Notes: generated by a model not told the origin, from the sequence alone. Positions 26,369 through 35,649 are shown, numbered from the stretch's first letter. The stretch: DNA of 64,000 nt from Phreatobacter sp. (GCF_016793595.1 NZ_JAEULY010000029.1:1-64000); one strand, 5' to 3'. Translations and numbers: made by a program.

Positions 26369-29302
26369 ATGCGCCTCGTCCACCCCGCCTTCGAGCCGGC
26401 CAGGCCCGCCGTCACCTTCACCTATGACGGTCGGCCGATCACAGCCTATGAGGGCGAAAGCATCGCCGCCGCCCTGTCCGCCGCCGGCGTCCTGGCCTTG
26501 CGCCACACCCGAAACGGCGCGCGGCGCGGCCTGTGGTGCGGCATGGGCGCCTGCTTCGAGTGCCTCGTGACGATCGATGGCCGGGCGAGCCAGCGCGCCT
26601 GCCTGGCGAAGGCGAGCGAAGGGCTCGTCGTCACCTCGGCGCCGCCTGCCGGCCAGTTCGCGGCACTCGCCCCGCCCGCCGGCGAGACGCCCGCCGAGCA
26701 CGAGGTCGACGTCCTCGTCGTCGGCGCCGGACCCGCGGGCCTGGCCGCGGCGACGGAGGCCGCGCGCCACCTGCCCGCCCCGGCGGGCGCCCCGCGCGTG
26801 GTCGTGCTCGACGAGCGCCCGGCGCCCGGCGGGCAGTACTTCAAGCAGCTTGCGGACACGCATCGCTTCACGGGCGAGCGCTTCGCCGATCGCCAGTTCC
26901 GCGACGGCGCCGACCTGATCCGCGCCGCGCGCGCCGCCGGCGCGGGGATCGTCAGCGAGGCGGGCGTGTGGGCCGCCTTCGCCCCCGACGAGATCGGCGT
27001 TCTGGTCGCGGGGCGGGCGACGATCTTCAAGCCGCGCCAGCTGATCCTTGCCGCCGGCGCCTATGAGCGGCCAGTGCCCATCCCGGGCTGGACGCTGCCG
27101 GGCGTGATGACCACGGGCGCGGTGCAGACCCTCGCCCGCGCCTATCGCGTCGCGCCCGGCCGGCGCCTGATCATCGCAGGCAACGGGCCGCTCAACCTGC
27201 AGACCGCGGTCGAGCTGATCGCCGGCGGCGCGCAGGTCGTGGCCGTCGCCGAGGAGGCCCCGGCGCCGGGGCCCTCCCGGCTGCGCGCCCTGGGCGCGAT
27301 GGCCGCGGCCGCCCCCGACCTCGCCTTCGACGGCGCGCGACTGCTGGCGACGCTGCGCAGCCGCGGCGTGCCGGTGCTGTGGGGGCATCGCGTCGTCGCC
27401 GCCGAGGGCGACGGCGGCTTTGCGCGCGCGCGGATGCGCGGCCCCGACGGCCGGGAGCGCACCCTTGATGCCGACATTCTTGCACTCGGCCACGGCTTCG
27501 TGCCGGCGACCGAGCTCGCGCGCATGCTCGGGCTGCGGCATCGCTTCGTGGATCGTCATGTCGGCTACATGGCGCCGGTGGTCGATGCCGACGGGCGCGC
27601 GTCGATCGCCTCGGTCTACGTGGTCGGCGACGGCGCCGAGATGGGCGGCGCGCGCGTCGCGCGCGCGCGCGGCACGCTGGCCGGCCACGCCGCCGCAACC
27701 GCCATTCTCGGCAGCGCCCCCGACGACGCGGCGCGGCGCGCGCGGCGCGACCTCGCGCGCGCCGAGGCGTTCCAGCGCGCGCTGTGGACCGTGTTCGCCG
27801 TGCCGGATTTCGACGTCGCCGCCCTCGCGGACGACGTGACCGTCTGCCGCTGCGAGGATCTGACTGCGGGCCGGATCCGCGCCGAGATCCGCACCGGCGC
27901 CACGGCGATGGGCGCGATCAAGAAGCTCGCGCGTGCCGGCATGGGCCGCTGCCAGGGGCGCAATTGCGCGGCCGCCATCGCGCGTCTGCTGCATGCCGAG
28001 ACCGGCGCCCCGCTCGACGAGTTCGCCTTCTTCGCACCGCGCGCGCCGGCACGTCCCGTACCGGTCGGCGCCCTCGCCTTCGAGAAGCCCGAATGGGGCG
28101 GGCACAAGGCGCTCACGCCGCCGCCGCCGGTCGCCGCGCGCGCCGCACGCACCCGCAGCGAGACGGCGCATCGCACGGACGTCCTGGTGATCGGCGGCGG
28201 CGTGCTCGGCTCCTGCACCGCCTACTACCTCGCCCGAGAGGGCGCCGACGTGCTGGTCGCGGAGCGCGACGAGATCAACCTGCAGGCCTCGGGCGCCAAC
28301 GCCGGAAGCCTGCATGTCCAGCTGCTGTCCTTCGATTTCGGCAGCAAGGCCGAGGCCGGCGGCGGGCCGGCGGCGCAGACCCTCGCGCTCGGCCCCGACA
28401 GCGTGCGGCTATGGCAGGCGATCGAACGCGACACCGGCGTCGATTGCGAGATCCGGGTCACCGGCGGCCTGATGGTCGCCGAGACCGATCGCCAGCTCGG
28501 CTTCCTGCGCGAGAAGGTCGCCCTCGAGAACCGCCACGGCATCGACGCGCAGGTTATCGACGCCGCCGAGCTCCGCCGGCTGTCGCCGAACCTGTCGCCG
28601 CGCTTCGTCGGCGCCGAGCTTTGTCCCATGGAGGGCAAGATCAACCCCCTCACCGCGACCTATGCCGCGGCGCGCGGCGCGATGGCCGCGGGGGCGCGCT
28701 TCCTCGCCGGCGCCGAGGTGCGAGCGATCGCGCGCGACGGATCCGGATTCGTCGCCACGACCAGCGCCGGTACCATCCGCGCGGGCCGCATCGTCGTGGC
28801 GGCCGGCGCCTGGTCGCCGCGCGTCTCGGCGATGCTGGGGATCGAGCTGCCCGTGCGCGGCGCGCCGCTGCAGATGATCGTGACCGAGCCGGCCCCGAAG
28901 CTGATCGACCATCTCGTCGCCCACGCCGACCGGCACCTGACCATGAAGCAGCTCGACGCCGGCGGGCTGCTGATCGGCGGCGGCTGGACCGCGGCCGCCG
29001 ACATGACCACCGGCGTGTCGCGCACGCTGCGCGCGAGCATCGAAGGGAATCTCTGGGTCGCGCAGCGGGTCCTGCCGGCGCTCGAGGGGCTGCACGTGCT
29101 GCGGAGCTGGGCGGCGATGAACGTCAACATCGACGGCGCCCCGATCATCGGCGAGGCGCCGGGCGTGCCCGGCCTGTTCCACGCCGTGACGAGCACCGGT
29201 TACACGCTGGCGCCGATCGTCGGCCGGATCACCGCCGACCTGATCCGCACCGGCCGGACCGGGCGCGACATCTCCGCCTTCACGCTCGACCGCTTCGGCT
29301 GA
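26369..29302 (+). CDS. three-part fused oxidoreductase (2Fe-2S + FAD/NAD + DAO), HcnABC/opine-oxidase-like
   Basis: 977 residues that join three normally separate subunits. Residues about 14-100 form a [2Fe-2S] domain with Cys57, Cys62, Cys65 and Cys78 (CGMGACFEC). Residues about 112-470 form a pyridine-nucleotide-disulfide-type FAD domain (VLVVGAGPAGLAAATEA), followed by a BFD-like [2Fe-2S] site (VCRCEDL near 492, GRCQGRNC near 527-532). Residues about 600-977 form a DAO-type FAD dehydrogenase (VLVIGGGVLGSCTAYYLARE). The parts match the HcnA/B/C, OoxA/B and D-hydroxyproline dehydrogenase subunits. It probably oxidises a D-amino, imino or opine-type substrate. The reading frame is uninterrupted, so the fusion is real. 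Confidence 0.9.
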   Translation: MRLVHPAFEPARPAVTFTYDGRPITAYEGESIAAALSAAGVLALRHTRNGARRGLWCGMGACFECLVTIDGRASQRACLAKASEGLVVTSAPPAGQFAALAPPAGETPAEHEVDVLVVGAGPAGLAAATEAARHLPAPAGAPRVVVLDERPAPGGQYFKQLADTHRFTGERFADRQFRDGADLIRAARAAGAGIVSEAGVWAAFAPDEIGVLVAGRATIFKPRQLILAAGAYERPVPIPGWTLPGVMTTGAVQTLARAYRVAPGRRLIIAGNGPLNLQTAVELIAGGAQVVAVAEEAPAPGPSRLRALGAMAAAAPDLAFDGARLLATLRSRGVPVLWGHRVVAAEGDGGFARARMRGPDGRERTLDADILALGHGFVPATELARMLGLRHRFVDRHVGYMAPVVDADGRASIASVYVVGDGAEMGGARVARARGTLAGHAAATAILGSAPDDAARRARRDLARAEAFQRALWTVFAVPDFDVAALADDVTVCRCEDLTAGRIRAEIRTGATAMGAIKKLARAGMGRCQGRNCAAAIARLLHAETGAPLDEFAFFAPRAPARPVPVGALAFEKPEWGGHKALTPPPPVAARAARTRSETAHRTDVLVIGGGVLGSCTAYYLAREGADVLVAERDEINLQASGANAGSLHVQLLSFDFGSKAEAGGGPAAQTLALGPDSVRLWQAIERDTGVDCEIRVTGGLMVAETDRQLGFLREKVALENRHGIDAQVIDAAELRRLSPNLSPRFVGAELCPMEGKINPLTATYAAARGAMAAGARFLAGAEVRAIARDGSGFVATTSAGTIRAGRIVVAAGAWSPRVSAMLGIELPVRGAPLQMIVTEPAPKLIDHLVAHADRHLTMKQLDAGGLLIGGGWTAAADMTTGVSRTLRASIEGNLWVAQRVLPALEGLHVLRSWAAMNVNIDGAPIIGEAPGVPGLFHAVTSTGYTLAPIVGRITADLIRTGRTGRDISAFTLDRFG

Positions 29303-29332
29303 GGCCGGTTGCGGCGAGTCAGGCCGCGCGCG

Positions 29333-30331
29333 TCATCCGGCGCGCTTCACGAGATCCGCATGCAGGGCGTCGGGGATCTCGATGCCGTCGGCCTGCGCCT
29401 TGGCGCGCAGCTTGAGGCGCCGTTCGCCCGGGAGCCGTGTCCCGGATTCGGTGAGGATCGCCTGCGCGAGGACCTCGACACGCGCGCCGAAGCCATCGCC
29501 CGCGAACTTGCCCGGATCGATGAGCAGGAAGAACTGGCCGACGCGCGGCGGCCCGCCCTTGTCGTCGAAGAACGAGCTCGCCTCGTAGCCGAAATTAGCA
29601 CCGGTCAGCGCCGCCGCGAGGATCTCGACCATCAGCACGAGGGCAGCACCCTTGGCGTCGCCCATCGGGATCATCGTGCCCTTGAGCGCCGACTTGGCGT
29701 CCGTCGTCGGCCTGCCCTCGGCATCGAGCGCCCAGCCCTCGGGGATCGCCTCGCCCTTCTGCGCGGCGACCATGATCCTGCCGCGCGCCACCTTGCTGAG
29801 GCTGAGATCGATGACGAGAGGCGGCCGCCCGCGCTCGCGCGGGCAGGCGAAGGCGATCGGGTTGGTGCCAAAAAGCCCGCGCTTGCCGCCCCAGGGCGCG
29901 ATCGCCGCCGGCGAGTTGCCGAAGGCGAGCGCGATCAGGCCGCGGCTCGCGGGCCCCTCGACGTGATAGCCGGCCATCCCGAAATGATGCGAGTTCGTCA
30001 CGGCCATGCCGGCGACGCCGCAATTGCGCGCCATGCCGCCCGCGCGCGGCAGGCCCTGCGCGATCGCCGGAAAGGCGAAGCCGTCGCAGGCGTCGACGAG
30101 GAGCGCGGCGTGGCCGCGCTCGCTCAGCTTCGGCACCGCATGGCCGGCGACCTTGCCGGCGCGGGCCTGGTCGGCATAGGCCGCGACGCGACTGAGCCCG
30201 TGGCCGGCCTGGCCGTCGGCCTCGGCCGCGACCAGCGCCCGCGCGACGTCGCGGGCATTGTCCGCGCCGGTATTCCCGGCGATCAGCGCGCGGGCAGCCA
30301 GCGCCTCGGCATCGGCGAGCGTCAGTCTCAT
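29333..30331 (-). CDS. type-2 malate/L-lactate dehydrogenase family; probable (R)-sulfolactate dehydrogenase (ComC-like)
   Basis: 332 residues of the Ldh2 family: GHGLSRVAAYADQARAGK, the active-site VTNSHHFGMAGYHVE, and GLFGTNPIAFACPRE with the LDLS-like VIDLSLSKVARGRI. The family includes malate, lactate, ureidoglycolate and sulfolactate (ComC) dehydrogenases and pyrroline-2-carboxylate reductases. The start overlaps the upstream SlcC-like gene as ATGA. SlcC and ComC together convert (S)-sulfolactate to (R)-sulfolactate through sulfopyruvate, which makes ComC the best guess here. An imino acid reductase serving the neighbouring gene at 26369 is the main alternative. Confidence 0.8.
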   Translation of the reverse strand: MRLTLADAEALAARALIAGNTGADNARDVARALVAAEADGQAGHGLSRVAAYADQARAGKVAGHAVPKLSERGHAALLVDACDGFAFPAIAQGLPRAGGMARNCGVAGMAVTNSHHFGMAGYHVEGPASRGLIALAFGNSPAAIAPWGGKRGLFGTNPIAFACPRERGRPPLVIDLSLSKVARGRIMVAAQKGEAIPEGWALDAEGRPTTDAKSALKGTMIPMGDAKGAALVLMVEILAAALTGANFGYEASSFFDDKGGPPRVGQFFLLIDPGKFAGDGFGARVEVLAQAILTESGTRLPGERRLKLRAKAQADGIEIPDALHADLVKRAG

Positions 30332-31260
30332 CGGTTCCCCCGGAGGGCGTTGCGAACGTGGTGCGCGGTGACGGTCGAGACGCGGGAATTTGCCTCCCGG
30401 GTGACGCCGGCGATATGCGGCGTCACGCGCAGCCGCGGCGCGCCCACCAGCGGCGAGCCGGCGGCCAGCGGCTCCCTGTCGAACACGTCGAGCACCGCCC
30501 CGCCGAGCCGTCCGGCCTTCAGCGCGGCGGCGAGCGCCGCCTCGTCGACGATGCCGCCGCGCGCCGTATTGATCACGACGGCCCCCGGCTTCATCACCGC
30601 CAGCCGCGCCGCGTCGAGCAGGTTGCGGGTCGAGTCCACGAGCGGCGCGTGGATCGACACGAAGTCCGAGGTGCGCAGCAGCGCATCGAGCTCGACCCGC
30701 GCGGCTCCGTGGCGCGACCAGGCCGGATCGTCCGCGGCGACGACCGGATCGCTCGCGACGATGTCCACGTCGAGCGCGCGCGCCCGGTCCGCCACCGCGC
30801 GCGCGATCGCCCCGAAGCCGATCAGGCCGAGCCGCTTGCCGGCGACCTCGCCGAGCATCAGGTCGTTGCGCGGCCAGGCTCCCTCCAGGACCGCCTCGCT
30901 GGCCCGCCAGACGTCGCGCGCGGCGACAAGCATCGCGGCGATGACGTACTCGGCAACCGAGACCGTGTTTGCACCGGTGGCCGGGAAGACCTTGATCCCG
31001 CGCCGTGCGCACTCCTCGACGTCGATGTTGTCGAGGCCGACGCCGAGCCGCCCGACGACCTTGAGATTCGGCAGGGCGGCGAGCAGCGCGCCGCGCACCT
31101 GGGTCACGTTGCGGACGACGAGCGCCGGCGCATCGGCGGCGATCTCCATGATCGCCTCGGGCCGCTTGGCCAGATCGCGGTCGTAGTGGACGGTGAAGTC
31201 GCGCCGCAGATCCTCGATCGCGGACTCGTCCATGAACTCGGTGATGACGATGTCGACCAT
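30328..31260 (-). CDS. D-isomer 2-hydroxyacid dehydrogenase; probable (S)-sulfolactate dehydrogenase (SlcC-like)
   Basis: 310 residues. The NAD-binding motif GLIGFGAIARAVADRA begins near 145, and the catalytic Arg234 (NTARGGIVDE), Glu263 (DREP) and His282 (TPHIAGVT) are all present. The protein is short for a 3-phosphoglycerate dehydrogenase and lacks an ACT domain. Its N-terminal EFMDE and its HIAGVTREAN resemble SlcC, the (S)-sulfolactate dehydrogenase of sulfolactate degraders. Coupling to a ComC-like gene and the nearby suyAB-like genes support this. The ATG at 31260 is preferred to a GTG 30 bases upstream. Confidence 0.82.
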   Translation of the reverse strand: MVDIVITEFMDESAIEDLRRDFTVHYDRDLAKRPEAIMEIAADAPALVVRNVTQVRGALLAALPNLKVVGRLGVGLDNIDVEECARRGIKVFPATGANTVSVAEYVIAAMLVAARDVWRASEAVLEGAWPRNDLMLGEVAGKRLGLIGFGAIARAVADRARALDVDIVASDPVVAADDPAWSRHGAARVELDALLRTSDFVSIHAPLVDSTRNLLDAARLAVMKPGAVVINTARGGIVDEAALAAALKAGRLGGAVLDVFDREPLAAGSPLVGAPRLRVTPHIAGVTREANSRVSTVTAHHVRNALRGNR

Positions 31261-31369
31261 GACGGTGGGCTCTCGGTGTTGACGGGACACGACAGTCTAT
31301 CGCGCGCCGCGCGCTTGTCCCGATCCTTCCCCTGCTGCGCCGATCGGCCGCGCGCGCCGGCCCCGCTGC

Positions 31370-32392
31370 TCAGGCCGGCACCGGCGCGGCCGGGTCGATC
31401 AGCTTCTCGTGGCGCAGCTCCTGCCACAGCGCCGCCGGGATGGCGCGGCGCAGATGCGCCACGTTCTGCTCGATCTCCTGGGGATTGAGCGCGCCAGGGA
31501 TCACCGCGGCGACGGCCGGATGGGCGAGCGGGAACTGGATCGCCGCAGCCGCCAGCGGCACGTCGTGGCGCCGGCAGACCGCCTCGAGCCGTCGCGCGCG
31601 CTCCAGGATCGCCTCCGGGGCGTCGGCATAGTCGTACTTGGCGCCCGGCTTCACGTTGCCCGTGAGGATCCCGGAATTGTAGGGCCCGCCGATCACGACC
31701 GAGATGTCCTTCTTCTCGGCCAGCGGCATGAACTCGTCGAGCGCCGCCTGCTCCAGCAACGTGTAGCGACCGGCGAGGAGCATGCAGTCGAAGTCCCCCG
31801 CGCGGGCGAAGCGCGCGCACATTCCGGCGTCGTTCAACCCGCAGCCGATCGCCGAGATCGTGCCGGCCCGCCGCAGCTCGTCGAGTGCGCGATAGCCGCC
31901 GTCCATCGCCTGCTTGAAGTGCTTCTCGAGCAGGTCCCGGTCGTTGAGGCTCCAGAAGTCGACGTCGTGGATGAACAGGATGTCCACGCGCGCAAGCCCC
32001 AGCCGCAGCAGCGAGTGCTCCAGGGAGCGCATCACGCCGTCGTAGGAGTAGTCGAAGGTGGGCGCGAAGGGCAGCCCGTTCGGGCGCAGGTTGGCGATCA
32101 CCTCCCCCGGCTTCATCGGCCGCATCCAGCGCCCGATCTTGGTCGAGAGCACGAAGCTGTCGCGCGGCAGCTGGCGCAGCACCGAGCCCAGCCGCAGCTC
32201 GCTGCGGCCGTACCCGTAGAACGGCGAGGTGTCGTAGAAATTCGTGCCCGCCTTGTGCGCGGCCCACACCGTGGCGCTGGCCTGGTCCTCCGGGATCGTC
32301 GCGCGGAATCCGCCGATCGGCGCCGCACCGAAACCGAAGGCGGTGACCTCGAGCTTCGTGCGGCCGATGCGCCGCCTGGTCGTCGGATCCAT
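31370..32392 (-). CDS. aldo/keto reductase, D-threo-aldose 1-dehydrogenase type
   Basis: 340 residues. The AKR barrel residues are visible: NFYDTSPFYGYGRSE (Asp, Tyr), FVLSTKIGR (Lys) and ILFIHDVDF (His). The overall layout matches L-fucose/D-threo-aldose dehydrogenases and pyridoxal dehydrogenase. It likely oxidises or reduces a sugar or other aldehyde with NAD(P). It follows an ABC sugar-type permease by 18 bp, so substrate import and oxidation appear linked. A sulfo-sugar or sulfolactaldehyde substrate is possible in this neighbourhood but unproven. Confidence 0.88.
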   Translation of the reverse strand: MDPTTRRRIGRTKLEVTAFGFGAAPIGGFRATIPEDQASATVWAAHKAGTNFYDTSPFYGYGRSELRLGSVLRQLPRDSFVLSTKIGRWMRPMKPGEVIANLRPNGLPFAPTFDYSYDGVMRSLEHSLLRLGLARVDILFIHDVDFWSLNDRDLLEKHFKQAMDGGYRALDELRRAGTISAIGCGLNDAGMCARFARAGDFDCMLLAGRYTLLEQAALDEFMPLAEKKDISVVIGGPYNSGILTGNVKPGAKYDYADAPEAILERARRLEAVCRRHDVPLAAAAIQFPLAHPAVAAVIPGALNPQEIEQNVAHLRRAIPAALWQELRHEKLIDPAAPVPA

Positions 32393-32410
32393 GGCTCGTT
32401 CCCTCCGTTG

Positions 32411-33244
32411 TCAGCCCTTGAGCGCGCCGCCGGTCAGGCCGTGCACGAGATACTTGCGTACGACCAGCGAGAAGACGAGGACGGGCAGCATGATGAGCGT
32501 GCCGCCGGCCGCGATCCGGCCCCATTCCCAGCCCTCGTAGTTCATGAAGTTGACGACCGCGACCGGCGCGGTCATCGCCTCCGTGCGCGTCAGGATCAGC
32601 GCGAAGAAGAAGTCGTTCCAGGCGAACAGGAAGCAGAGGATCGCGGTCGCCGCCAGTCCCGGCCCGGTCAGCGGCAGGATGATGCGGACGAAGGCCTGCG
32701 CCAGCGTCGCGCCGTCGATCCAGGCCGCCTCCTCCAGCGAGCGCGGCAACTGGTCGAAGAACGGCCGCATCATCCAGATCACCAGCGACAGGTTGAAGGT
32801 GAGGTAGATGACGACCAGTCCGGTCAGCGTATCGAGCAGCTCGAGATGCCGATAGGCGAGGAAATACGGGATCGTGAAGGCGATCGGCGGCGCCATCCGG
32901 CTCGCCAGGATCCACAGGCTGATCGTGCCGCCGCCGCGGCCGACCCAGCGCGACAGCGCATAGGCCGCCGGCACCCCGATGATCATCGACACCACCGTCG
33001 AGGAGGTGCCGACCACGAGGCTGTTGACGAAGGACTGCCGGAACCCCGTGCTCCACAGCGCGGCATAGTTGTCCCAGGTCGGCGTGAACCACAGCGGCGG
33101 CGGGAACTGGAATATCTGCGCGTTCGTCTTCACCGACATGTGCAGCAGCCACAGGAACGGCGCCATCACCATCACCGCGAGCACGACGACGAGGAGATTC
33201 AGCAGCCGGCGCTCGCGCCGCAGGCTCGCGACATGGTCAGTCAA
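32411..33244 (-). CDS. carbohydrate ABC transporter permease (MalG type)
   Basis: 277 residues with six transmembrane segments and the EAA loop EEAAWIDGATLAQAFVRIIL. It belongs to the CUT1 permeases. The start appears to be TTG at 33244, preceded by a run of six G, since no in-frame ATG precedes the first hydrophobic segment. It overlaps the end of the MalF-type gene by 8 bp. It pairs with that protein to form the inner membrane channel for the binding protein at 34285-35649. Confidence 0.9.
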   Translation of the reverse strand: MTDHVASLRRERRLLNLLVVVLAVMVMAPFLWLLHMSVKTNAQIFQFPPPLWFTPTWDNYAALWSTGFRQSFVNSLVVGTSSTVVSMIIGVPAAYALSRWVGRGGGTISLWILASRMAPPIAFTIPYFLAYRHLELLDTLTGLVVIYLTFNLSLVIWMMRPFFDQLPRSLEEAAWIDGATLAQAFVRIILPLTGPGLAATAILCFLFAWNDFFFALILTRTEAMTAPVAVVNFMNYEGWEWGRIAAGGTLIMLPVLVFSLVVRKYLVHGLTGGALKG

Positions 33245-34133
33245 CGCGCGCCCCCCATCCGACCATCCGCACGATCAGCCAGCTCAGCGCCACGGTCGCC
33301 GCCAGCAGGACGACGGTGATCGCGCTGGAATAGCCGAGAAAGGAGAAATTGAAGGCCTGCAGGAACGAATAGTAGTTCGTCACCTCGGTGACGCTGCCCG
33401 GGCCGCCCTCGGTCAGGATGAAGATCAGCGGGAACGCCTTGAGGCTGTCGATCAGCCGGAACAGCCCGGCGACCAGCAGCACGCCCCTGAGGAAGGGCAG
33501 GGTCACATGGATCGTCGACTGCCAGGGCGTGGCGCCGTCGACCTTCGCAGCATCGACCAGCTCCTGCGGCAGCATCTGCAGCGCCGCCAGGGTCATCAGC
33601 ATCGTGAACGGGAACCACTCCCAGGTGTCCGCCACGATGATTGCGATCAGGGCCAGGCTCGGATCCGTGATCAGCGCCGGAACGCGCCAGCCGACCTCGC
33701 GGAAGAACCAGTGCATCGGCGAGATGTCCGGGGTGTAGATCACCTTCCAGATGATCGCCACCACGATCGGCGGCAGCACCATCGGGATCAGGAACACGGT
33801 GCGCAGCGCCTCGAGGAAGCGCGAGCGCGCGTTCAGCAGCAGCGCGAATCCGAGGCCGATCAGGATCTGCAAGGTGACGGTCCAGAACGAGAGCTTGGCC
33901 TGGACCCAGACGGAGTTGTGCAGGCGGCCGTCCTCGGCGAGCAGGACGAAGTTGCGCAGCGGATCGCCGAAGTTCCAAGCCGTCTCGGGCCGCGTCAGGT
34001 CGAGCGGCGTCAGGCTCGTGAGCAGCAGGTAGACAGCCGGCGCCAACGTGATGACGCAGAGCACCGCCAGCGACGGCGCGACGCAGAGCGAGAAGAAGCG
34101 CCGCCGCTGGCGCTCGAAGTCCAAAGCGGTCAT
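33237..34133 (-). CDS. carbohydrate ABC transporter permease (MalF type)
   Basis: 298 residues with six transmembrane segments and the coupling-helix motif VDAAKVDGATPWQSTIHVTL. It is a CUT1-type permease and the partner of the MalG-type protein. A 151-bp GC-rich gap separates it from the binding-protein gene. No ATPase gene is present in this operon. Confidence 0.9.
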   Translation of the reverse strand: MTALDFERQRRRFFSLCVAPSLAVLCVITLAPAVYLLLTSLTPLDLTRPETAWNFGDPLRNFVLLAEDGRLHNSVWVQAKLSFWTVTLQILIGLGFALLLNARSRFLEALRTVFLIPMVLPPIVVAIIWKVIYTPDISPMHWFFREVGWRVPALITDPSLALIAIIVADTWEWFPFTMLMTLAALQMLPQELVDAAKVDGATPWQSTIHVTLPFLRGVLLVAGLFRLIDSLKAFPLIFILTEGGPGSVTEVTNYYSFLQAFNFSFLGYSSAITVVLLAATVALSWLIVRMVGWGARVD

Positions 34134-34284
34134 GGGCCGCGCGCGACCACGACGGCCGCCTCCGGGACGGCGCGCCGCGGCCGATGCGCCGCGCCCGCCC
34201 GGCGACGGCCCGCCCCGCGGGCGGCGGGACGCCGCGAGCGCCCCGCGGCCGCGGCCATCGTCTTCGTCACGTCGGACGTCACGC

Positions 34285-35649
34285 TCAGAGGTCGAGCTTG
34301 TATCCCGCGCGCTGCAGGTCCTGGATCGCCTCGGCCTGCGCCTGCTTCATCGCCGCCGGCGCGTCCTGCTGCTTGGTCGCGATGCGCTCGATGCCCTTGT
34401 TGATCTTGTCGCCGACCTGCGGGAACACCGGAACGGTGCGGTACTTCATGTAGCCGGACTTCCCGCCGAGCTCGAGCACCTGGAGGTACATCGACGCGAC
34501 GTCCTGGCCGTTGAGCGTCAGCGCCTCCTTGAACTCGGGGCTGTTGATCACCGAGCGCCGGCAGACGCTCGGATAGCCGTGCTGCTTGACGATGCGGGTG
34601 AGCATCTCCTTGCTCATCGCCCACTTGATGAACTCCCACGCCGCCTCCTTCTTGCGCGAGCCGGCGGGGATGCCGAGGCCGTGGCTGTTCGAGCCGGGAA
34701 AGTTGCCCTGCGGCCCGGGCGGCATCAGCGCGTAGCGCACCGTATTCTTGACCGTGGACTCCGCGTGCTTGGCGAGCGGCACGTGCCAGGTGATCGCCTG
34801 GGTGCGGATGTTGGCGCGACCCGACATCTGCGAGCGCATCGACTGGTCGTCGGAGTACGACAGCACGCCCTCGGGGCCGTACTTCACGAGCAGGTTCGCG
34901 TACCACTCCGCCGACTTCGCCGCCTCCGGCGTGTCCAGCAGCGGCGTGAGGTTCTCGGGCGGGTCCTTGAACACGCGGCCGCCCATGCCCATGAGATAGG
35001 GGATCCAGTTCCAGTGATGCAGACGGTCGGCCGTGAAGGCGGCGACGCCGTCCTTGCCATGGATCGCGTCGCACAACTTCACCAGCTCGTCGAAGGTCGT
35101 CGGCATCTTCAGGCCGGCCTTCTCGATCAGGTCGTAGCGCGATGCGCTGAGGATCATCGCGCCGGCCTCCCACGCGAAGCCGAAAGTGTCGCCCTTGGCG
35201 TTCTGCATCGCCGACTGCGCGCCGGCCACGAAGTCCGCGGCGTCCCAGTCGGGCGGCGTCATGTTCGGGTTGTTGACGAACTCGGAGAGATTCGTCACCC
35301 AGTTCGCCCCGATCCAGCGCCCCGAGTAGATGAAGGTGACGTTGATCAGGTCGAGCGCGCTGCCCCGCGTCGAAAGCTCGAGATCGGTGCGCTGGTTGTA
35401 GACCGGGAAGGCCTGCATGTTGAAATTGACCTTGATCCCGGTCTTCTCCTCGAATTCCGGGAAGTAGTTCTTCAGGTACTCGAAGAACGTGGTCTGGAAC
35501 GCGGCCCCGTTGAGGGTCGTGCCCGCATAGGGCCCCTTGGTCTGGCCGATGATCGCCGGCGCATGCAGCGCCACGGCGCCGAAGCCGGCGCCCGCCGCGG
35601 CACCGCGCAGCATCGCGCGACGACCGCGCGCCCCCGTCGTCCTGAACAT
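34285..35649 (-). CDS. extracellular solute-binding protein, family 1 (sugar-type)
   Basis: 454 residues. The N-terminus MFRTTGARGRRAMLRGAAAG contains a Tat-type RR signal with a following Ala/Gly-rich core. The mature part has the family 1 fold (EYLKNYFPEFEEKTGIKVNF; later EAAWEFIKWAMSKEMLTRIV). It binds a sugar or sugar-like solute in the periplasm. The ATG at 35649 has a strong GGAGGGA site and is preferred to an upstream in-frame ATG that would displace the signal. It is the first gene of its operon, 161 bp downstream of the flavoprotein gene. Confidence 0.9.
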   Translation of the reverse strand: MFRTTGARGRRAMLRGAAAGAGFGAVALHAPAIIGQTKGPYAGTTLNGAAFQTTFFEYLKNYFPEFEEKTGIKVNFNMQAFPVYNQRTDLELSTRGSALDLINVTFIYSGRWIGANWVTNLSEFVNNPNMTPPDWDAADFVAGAQSAMQNAKGDTFGFAWEAGAMILSASRYDLIEKAGLKMPTTFDELVKLCDAIHGKDGVAAFTADRLHHWNWIPYLMGMGGRVFKDPPENLTPLLDTPEAAKSAEWYANLLVKYGPEGVLSYSDDQSMRSQMSGRANIRTQAITWHVPLAKHAESTVKNTVRYALMPPGPQGNFPGSNSHGLGIPAGSRKKEAAWEFIKWAMSKEMLTRIVKQHGYPSVCRRSVINSPEFKEALTLNGQDVASMYLQVLELGGKSGYMKYRTVPVFPQVGDKINKGIERIATKQQDAPAAMKQAQAEAIQDLQRAGYKLDL

